From the NCBI GenBank assembly GCA_902805985.1, contig CADCUW010000182.1, positions 1-6,805 on the forward strand: a stretch of DNA of 6,805 nucleotides, read 5' to 3'. Source of the stretch: an uncultured Rubrobacteraceae bacterium (GTDB taxonomy: Bacteria; Actinomycetota; Rubrobacteria; Rubrobacterales; Rubrobacteraceae). A model generated the notes under the pieces. The model was not told the origin of the DNA and searched no databases. It worked only from the letters and a program-made list of their open reading frames with translations. Position numbers and translations under genes: made by a program. The stretch's first letter is position 1; each line of letters starts with the position of its first letter. Of the stretch, positions 1-6,805 are shown in pieces.

Positions 1-240
1 CGCGGCACCCACCATATAGACTCGGTCTTTTCCGTAACGGCGGTTGTTCTGGGTGACCGTGACGAAGCTCGTGGGGGTTGGGGTGAGACGAATCGAGAAG
101 GCTCGTGGGCGGGATGCGCTGCTGGCGATTTCCCTGGCGCTGGTTTGCCGGCCACCGCCATACACCCGCGTCGGAGACGAACCAGGCTCCTGACCGTGGG
201 GCTGGCCTCAATCACACCGGTAGTACATCAACCCGCGTGA
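1..240 (+). other. Open frame entering from left edge, unidentified
   Basis: Reading from base 1, one frame stays open for 79 codons and stops at TGA 238-240. It begins RGTHHIDSVFSV and ends TPVVHQPA. No start codon needs to lie inside the window, so it could be the 3' end of a gene that begins to the left. I do not recognise the protein, and its middle is rich in Gly, Ala and Arg, as chance frames in GC-rich DNA often are. The last codons lie in a segment repeated near 5370, where the same frame again reads TPVVHQP. That could be the tail of a decayed integrase-type gene next to a tRNA site, but this is a guess. Another frame here (83-193, + strand, about 36 codons) is equally unconvincing. 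Confidence 0.15.
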
Positions 241-254
241 AGGACGGCGAACGG
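213..254 (+). repeat. Left copy of 42-base imperfect direct repeat
   Basis: This segment aligns without gaps to 5370-5411 at roughly 33 of 42 positions. The shared core is GTAGTACA(T/C)CAACCCG, followed by CGGCGAAC near the end. Each copy lies upstream of a tRNA-Ala-like 3' fragment in the same orientation: about 40 bases upstream here and about 80 on the right. The pair brackets the sugar importer operon. Its role is unknown. It may be what remains of sequence at the end of two related integrative elements. Confidence 0.5.
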
Positions 255-292
255 ACGCCACGTCACCTCTTCGCCTTCGACGGCTGAGGTTG

Positions 293-319
293 GGAGGTCA
301 GATCCCCGCGGCTCCACCC
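293..319 (+). pseudogene. Relic of tRNA-Ala 3' end, T-loop deleted
   Basis: The stretch reads GGAGGTCAG and then ATCCCCGCGGCTCCACCC. It matches the 3' end of a bacterial tRNA-Ala (variable loop, T-arm 3' strand, acceptor strand, ACC end), and matches the right-hand copy at 5505-5539. Relative to that copy it lacks 8 bases that include the TTCGA of the T-loop, so it cannot fold as a tRNA. The 5' half of a tRNA is not present upstream. I read it as a decayed attachment-site remnant. Chance resemblance is unlikely, because after the gap 17 of 18 bases agree with the right copy. Confidence 0.5.
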
Positions 320-668
320 CCGATAACACGCCGCATTGAAGGTGAAACCCGCCAGTGGCAGCGCAGCTTTCATTTCGGATGCTAGTGCCCAGAAAAGCTC
401 GTCATTTGCGCGAGTTGCAGCCCCTTGCTAACCTGACACCCTAGATTGGGGAAGCGTCCCAAGAAATGGGGCTATGGGAAGAAGCGGTATGGAGCAACCC
501 GGTGGACACGCTTCGCTGTCAAGCACTCTCGAGATGCGTTGAAGCCGTGCTCTTCTTAGACGGTCTAGGAAGGCATGCTTGGCGGAGTGACATCGCCCAG
601 AACGAGGGCGAAGGTTGTCTGAGCCCGAACGACGGTCTCTGTGAGGTCTTGAAACCGTGGAGGTGCGG
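320..668. other. Gene-free region upstream of the importer operon
   Basis: About 350 bases without a credible gene. Two open frames exist (466-672 on +, 428-970 on -), but neither gives a recognisable protein, and the second runs antisense through the signal peptide of the next gene. The operon promoter should lie here. The best guess is TTGCGC (406-411) with TAACCT (429-434) at 17-base spacing, which is weak. A perfect 8-base palindrome TCTCGAGA sits at 527-534, but its flanks are not symmetric, so I do not call it an operator. A GGAGGT ribosome site is at 659-664. No convincing riboswitch or sugar-regulator operator was seen. Confidence 0.35.
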
Positions 669-1724
669 ATGAGCGTCAGGTGGGAACCGGTCGCGCTAGC
701 CTTGGTAGTCCTCGCGCTGGTCGCGGCGGCGTGCACGCCGCCAGGGGCGGAGCTCGACGACAGGGCCTTGGCGCAGGTGGGACCGGAAGGTCGGCAGGAA
801 TGGAGGGTGCCTGACGGCGTCGAGCGGTGCGACGTCGGACCCCCCGACGTAGGCTTCGAGTCGGCCACGTACGGGTTCGCCCAGACGGAGAACAACAACC
901 CCTGGCGGATCGCGCAGACCGAGTCCATGGAGAGCGCCGCCTCCGCCAACGGGGTCGAGCTCCTCGTCACCGACGCCCAGTCGTCGACGCCAAAACAGGT
1001 CTCAGATATTCAGGACATGGTCGCCCAGGGCGTGGACGTCCTCTTCGTCCCACCGCGTGAGGAGGAGGGCCTGGCGCCGGCCCTCGAGTCCGCCAGGGAG
1101 GCCGACGTGCCGATCTTTCTCGTGGACCGCGAGGCGAACGCCAGGATCTGCGAGGAGTACATCGCGTTCGTGGGCTCGGATTTCGTGCGCCAGGGGGAGC
1201 GGGCGGCTGAGTGGTTGGCGGGAGAGACAGACGAGGAGGCGAAGATCGTCGAGCTCCAGGGCACAGTCGGCGCCTCCGTGACCGCGGATAGAGGCGAGGG
1301 CTTCGCCAGGGCCATCAAGAAGTACCCGGACATGGAGATCATCGCCTCCCAGAGCGGCAACTTTTCCCGCGCCGAAGGCCAGAACGTGACGGAGCAGCTC
1401 CTCGGCGCGTACCCGGATCTCACGGCTATCTATGCCCACAACGACGAGATGGCCATCGGCGCCATACAGGCCCTGAAGGATGCGGGGTACGCGCCCGGAG
1501 AAGACGTGACCGTCGTCTCCGTCGACGGCACCAAGGACGCCCTGCAGGCGATCATCGACGGCGAGCTCGGCGCCACCGTGGAGACCAACCCGCGCTTCGG
1601 TCCCCTGGCCTTCGAGACCGCGAGGAAGTTCCTCTCGGGCGAGCCGATCCCGCAGCGCATAGTCGTGCAGGACCGCCTTTTCACGCAGCGCAACGCCAAG
1701 AAATTCGTAGATTCCGCCTACTAA
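669..1724 (+). CDS. ytfQ: YtfQ-like sugar-binding lipoprotein of ABC importer
   Basis: Substrate-binding protein of a galactofuranose-type ABC importer; it captures sugar outside the membrane and delivers it to the permeases. From ATG 669 it has 351 residues. Residues 1-22 form a lipoprotein signal (hydrophobic stretch ending LVAAAC, Cys22 lipidated), followed by a linker of about 45 residues and a periplasmic-binding-protein type 1 fold. Motifs shared with E. coli YtfQ include VELQGTVGASV (194-204), SQSGNFSR and AHNDEMAIGAIQA (256-268). An Asp-Arg pair in IFLVDR (about 153-154), the ND at 258-259 and D286 in SVDG match sugar-contact positions of the RbsB family. I prefer ATG 669 because GGAGGT lies 4 bases upstream and the protein then begins MSVR before the hydrophobic core; GTG 657 is an in-frame alternative. 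It is first gene of the operon, 13 bases before the ATPase gene. The exact sugar is inferred and could be another furanose or a pentose. Confidence 0.92.
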   Translation: MSVRWEPVALALVVLALVAAACTPPGAELDDRALAQVGPEGRQEWRVPDGVERCDVGPPDVGFESATYGFAQTENNNPWRIAQTESMESAASANGVELLVTDAQSSTPKQVSDIQDMVAQGVDVLFVPPREEEGLAPALESAREADVPIFLVDREANARICEEYIAFVGSDFVRQGERAAEWLAGETDEEAKIVELQGTVGASVTADRGEGFARAIKKYPDMEIIASQSGNFSRAEGQNVTEQLLGAYPDLTAIYAHNDEMAIGAIQALKDAGYAPGEDVTVVSVDGTKDALQAIIDGELGATVETNPRFGPLAFETARKFLSGEPIPQRIVVQDRLFTQRNAKKFVDSAY

Positions 1725-1737
1725 GGGAGGTGCGGGC

Positions 1738-3289
<1,552 letters not shown>

Positions 3290-3297
<8 letters not shown>

Positions 3298-4252
3298 CGC
3301 GGCTGGCACGGATGCCTCCATGGGTCGGGCGAAGACGCTCGACCGGTTGCGGGCCAATGGAGTCTATATAGCGTTGGCGCTGCTGGTCCTGTTCAACCTC
3401 CTGTTCACGCCCAACTTCGCGAACATCGGGACCATCCTGGGGCTGTTGTCCCAGGCGACCTTCGTGCTACTCGTCGCCCTGGGCCTGACGCTGGTGATCG
3501 CGACGGGCGGCATAGACCTATCGGTCGGGGCGGTAATGGCGATAGCCTCCGCCGTGATTCCCCTGTACCTTGGGTACGGCTGGCCGGTCGCGGTGCTCAT
3601 CGCCCTCGTGTTCTGCGCTTTGGCCGGGTTGCTCAACGGTTTCCTGGTCGCCTACGTCGGAATGCAACCCATAGTGGCGACGCTTGCGCTGTTCGTCGGT
3701 GGGCGCGGCTTCGCCCAGGTGCTGGTGGACGGGCAACTGCAGACCATTAGCGACGGGTCCTTCCTCGCCCTATGGCGGGCAACACTGTTGGGAGTGCCGG
3801 TTCCCGTGGTCGTGGGCGGGGTGCTGGCCCTCCTCGTCGGCATTCTGGTGGGGCGCACCGCGTTCGGGAGCTACGTGCTGGCCGTCGGTGGGAACCGGAG
3901 GGCCAGCTATCTTTCGGGCCACCCGGTCAAAGGGGTGCTCCTAGCCGTCTACGCCATCAGCGGCGTCTTCGCCGGGATCGCTGGCACGTTCGCAACGGCC
4001 CGACTAGGGGCGGGGGATCCCGCGACGGTCGGGCTGCTCATCGAGCTCGACGCCATCGCCGCGGTCGTCATCGGCGGCACGGCGCTCTCCGGGGGTAGGA
4101 TTAGCGTCGGCGGCACGGTAGCGGGCGCCCTGCTGATGCTCGTCATAAGCGCCACGTTCGTGATGAACGATATCAACCCCACGTACGCCCAGATACTGAA
4201 AGCGGTGATCATCGTGCTCGCCGTGTACATCCAGCAGGGGAGGAGAGGCTGA
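3290..4252 (+). CDS. ytfT: YtfT-like sugar ABC permease
   Basis: Inner-membrane permease, one of two different subunits forming the sugar channel. From GTG 3290 it has 320 residues, mostly hydrophobic segments of the BPD_transp_2 (RbsC/AraH) family. Family motifs are LVIATGGIDLSVGAVMAIA (68-86), IVATLALFVGGRG (about 128-140), AVGGNRRASYLSG (198-210) and ELDAIAAVVIGGTALSGG (252-269). The motif LTLVIATGGIDLSVGAVMAI is nearly the same as in E. coli YtfT, and LELDAILAVVIGGGSLMGG there matches as well. I chose GTG 3290 because GGGGGTGG at 3277-3284 can act as a ribosome site and the start overlaps the ATPase stop (GTGAGTAG, 8 bases), which suggests translational coupling. In-frame GTG 3257, ATG 3260 and ATG 3272 would add 6 to 11 residues; ATG 3320 would shorten it. 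The next gene starts on the last base of its stop codon. Confidence 0.93.
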
Positions 4253-5238
4253 TGGCCGCCCAGGGAACAGCGACTGCCCAGGGGGGCGCCCTGCGTCGGG
4301 AGAGGATCTTCGGGGCTATCCAGCGCCGCGGCGCCCTGGCCGTGCTCGTCGCCGTCGCGGTCGTGGCCTCCCTGACGTTCGACCTCTTCCTGACCGCGCG
4401 GAACATCGAGAACGTGCTTTTGCACGCGTCGTTCGTGGGCCTGATCTCGATCGGAATGACGTTCGTCATAATCACCGGCGGCATAGACCTGTCCGTGGGA
4501 TCCCTCGTCGCCCTCTCCGGCGTCCTCGCGGGCCTGCTGGCGGGCACGGCGTGGCCCCTCGCTCTGATACTGCCCATCCTCGCGTGCGGCGCCATCGGAC
4601 TCCTGAACGGCTTGCTCATCGCCAAGGCGGGCCTGCCGGCCTTTATCGTGACCCTAGCGGGCCTACTCGGCATCCGGGGCCTGGCCCTGGCGATCTCTGG
4701 CACGGTGACCATCCCGATCCCCGGACCCCCGCCGTTGGTGTGGCTCGGTCGGGGCGAAGTCTTCGGCCTCGACGTCCCGGTAATCTTGGCGGTGTTCGCC
4801 TTCGTCGCGGGCGCGGTCGTGCTCAACCGCACCCGCTACGGGGAGGCAATCTTCGCCGTCGGCGGCAGCGAGGACGCGGCCCGGCTGGCGGGCGTCAGGG
4901 TGGACCGGGTGAAGATCATCGCCTACACGACGAGCGGTGCGCTCTCCGGCTTCGCTGGCGTCCTGGTGGCCGCCTGGCTCTCCGCGGGCCAGCCCCTGGT
5001 GGGCCAGGCGTGGGAGCTGTACGCCATCGCCTCCGTGGTGCTCGGGGGCACGCTGCTTACCGGAGGAGCGGGCACGATGCTGGGCACCCTCGTCGGCGTC
5101 CTACTCTTCTACACGATCCAGAACGTCATAAACCAGGTCGGCACCCTGACCTCCTACACGCAGCAGTTGGTTACCGGCCTCTTCCTGATCGTGGTCGTCG
5201 CCGCCCAGACCTACCTGGCCCGGCAGAGAGACCGTTGA
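4252..5238 (+). CDS. yjfF: YjfF-like sugar ABC permease
   Basis: Second permease subunit, 328 residues, paired with the preceding permease in the sugar channel. It begins at ATG 4252, sharing one base with the previous stop (TGATG), with AGGGGAGGAGAGG at 4236-4248 as ribosome site. Motifs: GMTFVIITGGIDLSVGS (68-84), PAFIVTLAGLLGIRG (129-143), NRTRYGEAIFAVGGSEDAA (192-210) and ELYAIASVVLGGTLLTGG (255-272). PAFI(V/I)TLAG and the ASVV(L/I)GGTLL(T/S)GG block match E. coli YjfF closely, so this is not a duplicate of the other permease. One departure is Tyr257 where both E. coli YjfF and the partner permease have Asp in ELDAIA. It is the last gene of the operon. It converges with the phosphatase gene on the other strand, about 400 bases away. 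Confidence 0.93.
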   Translation: MAAQGTATAQGGALRRERIFGAIQRRGALAVLVAVAVVASLTFDLFLTARNIENVLLHASFVGLISIGMTFVIITGGIDLSVGSLVALSGVLAGLLAGTAWPLALILPILACGAIGLLNGLLIAKAGLPAFIVTLAGLLGIRGLALAISGTVTIPIPGPPPLVWLGRGEVFGLDVPVILAVFAFVAGAVVLNRTRYGEAIFAVGGSEDAARLAGVRVDRVKIIAYTTSGALSGFAGVLVAAWLSAGQPLVGQAWELYAIASVVLGGTLLTGGAGTMLGTLVGVLLFYTIQNVINQVGTLTSYTQQLVTGLFLIVVVAAQTYLARQRDR

Positions 5239-5277
5239 ACGGACAAAGAACCCATAGACGGCGAGGGTGTCCTATGA

Positions 5278-5298
5278 TGCGAGCCCATGATGCTCGTA
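5278..5298 (+). terminator. Possible hairpin after importer operon
   Basis: TGCGAGC (5278-5284) can pair with GCTCGTA (5292-5298) around a 7-base loop, with one G-U pair, 40 bases after the last operon stop. No T-run follows, so it is not a classical intrinsic terminator. A competing pairing of AGCCC with GGGCT at 5307-5311 is possible. Confidence 0.25.
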
Positions 5299-5369
5299 GG
5301 CGACTCGGGCTAGCCTTGAGGATCGGCCCCGCGGAACCGTCACACCCGGCGCGTCGCTCTTGGGAACCG

Positions 5370-5411
5370 TACACCAGTAGTACACCAACCCGGGCGAACG
5401 GCGGCGAACAA
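5370..5411 (+). repeat. Right copy of 42-base imperfect direct repeat
   Basis: Gap-free match to 213-254 at about 33 of 42 positions, with shared core GTAGTACACCAACCCG. The frame that reads TPVVHQP here also reads TPVVHQP in the left copy, but no long open frame leads into it: an in-frame TGA lies at 5317-5319. This copy lies about 80 bases before the tRNA-Ala fragment, farther than on the left, so the intervening sequence differs between the two sites. Confidence 0.5.
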
Positions 5412-5432
5412 CAGCGATAGGTGCGTACAGAG

Positions 5433-5562
5433 AATCTGCCGCTTTGCAGGGTTTTCTGAACAACGACGGACCTCCACGATAGTAAGGGCCTGACTTTGCA
5501 CGGCGGAGGTCAGGGCTTCGAATCCCCTCGGCTCCACCCTCGAAATGTGCCGTTTTGCGGGA
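5433..5562 (+). repeat. Short direct repeats flanking tRNA relic
   Basis: AATCTGCCGCTTTGCAGGG (5433-5451) and AATGTGCCGTTTTGCGGGA (5544-5562) agree at 15 of 19 positions. They lie 111 bases apart in the same orientation, one on each side of the tRNA-Ala fragment. They might be recombinase-binding arms of an integration site. A weaker relative (AACACGCCGCATTGAAGG) follows the left tRNA relic at about 326-343. Function is inferred only. Confidence 0.35.
5490..5539 (+). pseudogene. 3' half of tRNA-Ala(UGC), probable att-site relic
   Basis: From the anticodon arm onward this reads as a bacterial tRNA-Ala with anticodon TGC. The anticodon loop is TTTGCAC (5495-5501, anticodon 5497-5499) on a stem with one mismatch. 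The variable region is AGGTC, the T-loop TTCGAAT (5517-5523) has four of five stem pairs, the acceptor strand is CGGCTCC (5529-5535), and ACC follows. The normal G that closes the T-stem is C (5516). No D-arm or acceptor 5' strand is found upstream, so it is not a working tRNA. Integrating elements that use tRNA genes leave exactly such 3' halves at one end, so an old attachment site is the likeliest explanation. Confidence 0.6.
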
Positions 5563-5595
5563 TGAACGTCGAAGCGGTTGGGGACTGGATCGCCC

Positions 5596-5628
5596 GCCGC
5601 CCGCTTTTGACGCCCGCCCGAGGGCGGC
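5596..5628. terminator. GC-rich hairpin between convergent genes
   Basis: GCCGCCC (5596-5602) can pair perfectly with GGGCGGC (5622-5628) over a 19-base loop. A smaller alternative, CCGCC with GGCGG around CGAG, lies at 5614-5627. It is 6 bases past the phosphatase stop on the - strand. There is no T-run on either strand, so termination is only a possibility. Confidence 0.3.
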
Positions 5629-5634
5629 ATTACC

Positions 5635-6303
5635 TTACCTTACGGTCAGACCCAGCCGAACGGGACCGTTGATCCCAGTCCCGGTTTGCGTAAGGACGCG
5701 CACGTCTGAGAGGGCCCCGACGACAACATCCGCCTCGTGGAGCTGTTCCTCGCGGTGGGTCGTCGTGACCGCTACAACCCTCATGCCAGCGGCCTTGGCC
5801 GACTGGACGCCGGCCGGCGCGTCTTCAATGACGACGCACGTCTCCGGGCTCGCGCCGAGGATCTCGGCCCCCTTCAGGTAGGCCTCGGGATGGGGCTTGC
5901 CGTTCTCGACATCGTCCGCCGTCACGAAGCGCTCCGGCAGCGGCAACCCGACGTGCCTCATGCGGCCGGACGCGAGGGCACGGGAGCCGGAGGTGACTAC
6001 CGTCCAGCTGCCTTCGGGCAGGCTACCGAGCAGTTCGAGGGCGCCCTCGATCTCCAGGATGCCGTCCGTCTCGTTGACCTCCAGGCGCTCGAGCTCCGCG
6101 GCCTCCGACTCCGCATCGAGGTCAGGCGAGATCAGGCGGAGCGTCTCGGCGGGCCTGCGCCCGTGGGCGATCTCTATAAAGCGCCCGGCGTCTAGCCCCT
6201 TCTGCCCGGCCCAGGTGTGCCAGGTACGCACCACGACCCTCGCGGAGTCGACCAACACTCCGTCGAGGTCGAAAAGGACCCCGCTACACTCCAAAGTCTT
6301 CAA
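5635..6303 (-). CDS. HAD-family sugar phosphatase (YfbT/HxpA-like)
   Basis: Cytoplasmic phosphatase of 222 residues that removes phosphate from small sugar or sugar-alcohol phosphates. It has the four HAD motifs: FDLDGVLVDS (11-20; nucleophile Asp12, acid/base Asp14), VVTSGS (102-107), Lys136 in NGKPHPEAY, and VVIEDAPAG (157-165; Glu160, Asp161). The helical cap lies between motifs I and II, as in subfamily I. Segments such as W..WA...GL, the HG(R/K) stretch, LPLPERFVTADDV and CVVIEDAPAGVQS line up with E. coli YfbT (HxpA), which acts on hexitol phosphates and related sugar phosphates. The true substrate here cannot be read from sequence. It begins at TTG 6303, with GGGAG five bases upstream, and ends at TAA 5635-5637. 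It is co-directional with nagB, so it may clear or recycle amino-sugar or hexose phosphates. A beta-phosphoglucomutase role is less likely, because the closest resemblance is to sugar phosphatases. Confidence 0.88.
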   Translation of the reverse strand: MKTLECSGVLFDLDGVLVDSARVVVRTWHTWAGQKGLDAGRFIEIAHGRRPAETLRLISPDLDAESEAAELERLEVNETDGILEIEGALELLGSLPEGSWTVVTSGSRALASGRMRHVGLPLPERFVTADDVENGKPHPEAYLKGAEILGASPETCVVIEDAPAGVQSAKAAGMRVVAVTTTHREEQLHEADVVVGALSDVRVLTQTGTGINGPVRLGLTVR

Positions 6304-6305
6304 AT

Positions 6306-6351
6306 CCGCTCCCGTCTACGACTTGCCCGCTCCCGGTTCATGACCCGCGGG
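6306..6351. promoter_or_regulatory. Direct repeat and palindrome upstream of phosphatase
   Basis: CCGCTCCCG occurs at 6306-6314 and again at 6327-6335, 21 bases apart, about two helix turns. The copy nearest the gene contains its ribosome site. Next to them is the perfect palindrome CCCGCGGG (6344-6351), flanked by TGA and TCA offset by one base. This could be an operator for the phosphatase gene, but no matching regulator is in the window and GC-rich palindromes arise by chance. Confidence 0.2.
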
Positions 6352-6352
6352 A

Positions 6353-6480
6353 TCATATCCGGCCCATCGCCAGCGTACCGCGCCCGGCGGCCTTTAGCTT
6401 GCCGCCCTCCACCAGCACCGGGCCTCCTCCCGGGCTTCGCCGGCCGCGACGGGCCTGCCCGGGAGGTTCAGGGCGCTCAC
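6353..6480 (-). pseudogene. Possible decayed 5' end of nagA
   Basis: Just after nagB on the - strand, GTG 6480-6478 overlaps the nagB stop (GTGA) and opens a frame reading VSALNLPGRPVAAGEAREEA before stopping early. A neighbouring frame continues as GPVLVEGGKLKAAGRG and ends at TGA 6353-6355. Joined by a one-base shift in the GGGAGGAGG stretch, they resemble the start of N-acetylglucosamine-6-phosphate deacetylase and related amidohydrolases, which typically begin with a short strand and then VLVEGG(R/K)I.AVG. The rest of that enzyme (about 340 residues) is absent. It could equally be ordinary spacer; the nagB-nagA pairing seen in many genomes is what makes a relic plausible. Confidence 0.3.
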
Positions 6481-6805
6481 GCCGGCCCTCCTTCTGACGC
6501 GGAATCTTCGAGCGCCGAGGCCGCCTCGTGGTCCAGAAGGAACGAGACGTTGGGGTGGCGGCGAAGCGTGGAGGCTGGCACCTCCTCCGAGACCTCGCCG
6601 CGGACGGCCGCGGCGACGGCTTGCGCCTTGTTCGCACCCGAGGCGAGGAGGAGAACTTCCCTGGAGTCGGAGATGGTTCGCATCCCAACCGAGATGGCGC
6701 GCTCCGGCGCCCGGTCCCCTTCGAAGTCCGTGGCGTTGACGCGGCGCGTGGTCTCGGCGAGCCTGACCACCCGGGTGCGGGAGTCGAAGGACGCGCCGGG
6801 CTCGT
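6477..6805 (-). CDS. nagB: Glucosamine-6-phosphate deaminase, C-terminal part
   Basis: NagB converts glucosamine 6-phosphate to fructose 6-phosphate and ammonia in the cytoplasm, feeding amino sugars into glycolysis. Only the last 108 complete codons are in the window; the gene continues past the right edge. The visible part opens with EPGASFDSRTRVVRL, matching NEPASSLASRTRIKTL of E. coli NagB, where the Glu is catalytic Glu148. It continues with RAISVGMRTISDSREVLLLASGANKAQAV; the GANK lysine corresponds to E. coli Lys208, which helps bind the phosphate. RHPNVSFLLDHEAAS matches the E. coli LHPKAIMVCDEPS block. The protein ends soon after, without the longer C-terminal tail of the E. coli allosteric enzyme. 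GTG 6768-6770 inside the fragment is not the start, because homology extends upstream of it. The stop is TGA 6477-6479. A 173-base gap separates it from the phosphatase. Confidence 0.93.
   Translation of the reverse strand, partial: EPGASFDSRTRVVRLAETTRRVNATDFEGDRAPERAISVGMRTISDSREVLLLASGANKAQAVAAAVRGEVSEEVPASTLRRHPNVSFLLDHEAASALEDSASEGGPA

Larger units (their letters stand above)
5239..5634. other. Gene-free region between convergent genes, with att-like relics
   Basis: Nearly 400 bases between the stop of the second permease gene and the stop of the phosphatase gene. It contains, in order, a hairpin, the right copy of the 42-base repeat, two short direct repeats flanking a tRNA-Ala 3' half, and a GC-rich hairpin. 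Open frames exist (for example 5340-5630 on -) but they are translations of the tRNA relic and repeats, not protein-like sequence. The content looks like a worn tRNA-associated integration site. Confidence 0.5.

Noticed and set aside
428..970. Reverse-strand frame of 180 codons across the operon leader
   Set aside because: Low-complexity Ser/Arg/Pro/Thr composition, no ribosome site noticed, and it overlaps the signal peptide and N-terminus of the binding protein.
4551..5420. Forward frame of 289 codons overlapping the second permease gene
   Set aside because: Arg/Gly/Pro-rich translation in the wrong frame of a well-supported permease gene.
5490..5539. Intact tRNA-Ala gene
   Set aside because: Only the 3' half is present; no D-arm or acceptor 5' strand upstream, and the T-stem and anticodon stem each have a mismatch.
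5340..5630. Reverse-strand open frame containing EPRGFEALTSAVQ
   Set aside because: The peptide is the antisense reading of the tRNA-Ala 3' half (T-loop and anticodon arm); such translations recur as false proteins and are not evidence of a gene.
5555..6343. Forward-strand frames across the phosphatase gene (5555-5881, 5737-6195, 5897-6343)
   Set aside because: Antisense to a gene with all four HAD motifs; no family resemblance.
6353..6688. Reverse-strand frame of 111 codons overlapping nagB
   Set aside because: Most of it is an out-of-frame reading of nagB; only its last two dozen codons are considered, as part of the possible nagA relic.

Overview
The window is GC-rich bacterial DNA of an actinobacterial type. 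It uses GTG and TTG starts, has strong GGAGG-like ribosome sites, and uses ATA and AGG codons often for so GC-rich a sequence. That combination suggests a Rubrobacter-like lineage, but this is inference from codon style only. No gene in the window identifies the species.

Left flank (1-656): no gene I can support. It holds an open frame running in from the left edge (1-240), a 42-base segment that recurs near the right end of the operon, and a short relic of the 3' end of a tRNA. The rest is non-coding upstream sequence.

Centre (669-5238, + strand): a complete four-gene ABC sugar-import operon in the order binding protein, double ATPase, permease, permease. Each protein aligns by eye with its counterpart in the Escherichia coli ytfQ-ytfR-ytfT-yjfF galactofuranose importer, in the same order. 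The genes are tightly packed: 13 bases, then overlaps of 8 (or up to 41) bases and 1 base. A lipoprotein captures the sugar outside the membrane, the two permeases form the channel, and the fused two-domain ATPase drives transport.

Right flank (5239-5634): about 400 bases without a gene. It carries a 3' half of a tRNA-Ala(UGC), the second copy of the 42-base segment, a short direct repeat bracketing the tRNA relic, and two hairpins. Matching relics on both sides, about 5.2 kb apart and in the same orientation, suggest the importer operon lies within or between old integration sites.

Right end (5635-6805, - strand): a YfbT/HxpA-like sugar phosphatase of the HAD family lies downstream of the C-terminal part of nagB (glucosamine-6-phosphate deaminase), which enters from the right edge. 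Between them is a 170-base stretch that may be a decayed start of nagA. The theme is sugar uptake (+) facing sugar-phosphate metabolism (-), converging on the tRNA-relic region. I found no CRISPR array, intact transposase, riboswitch or intact RNA gene.
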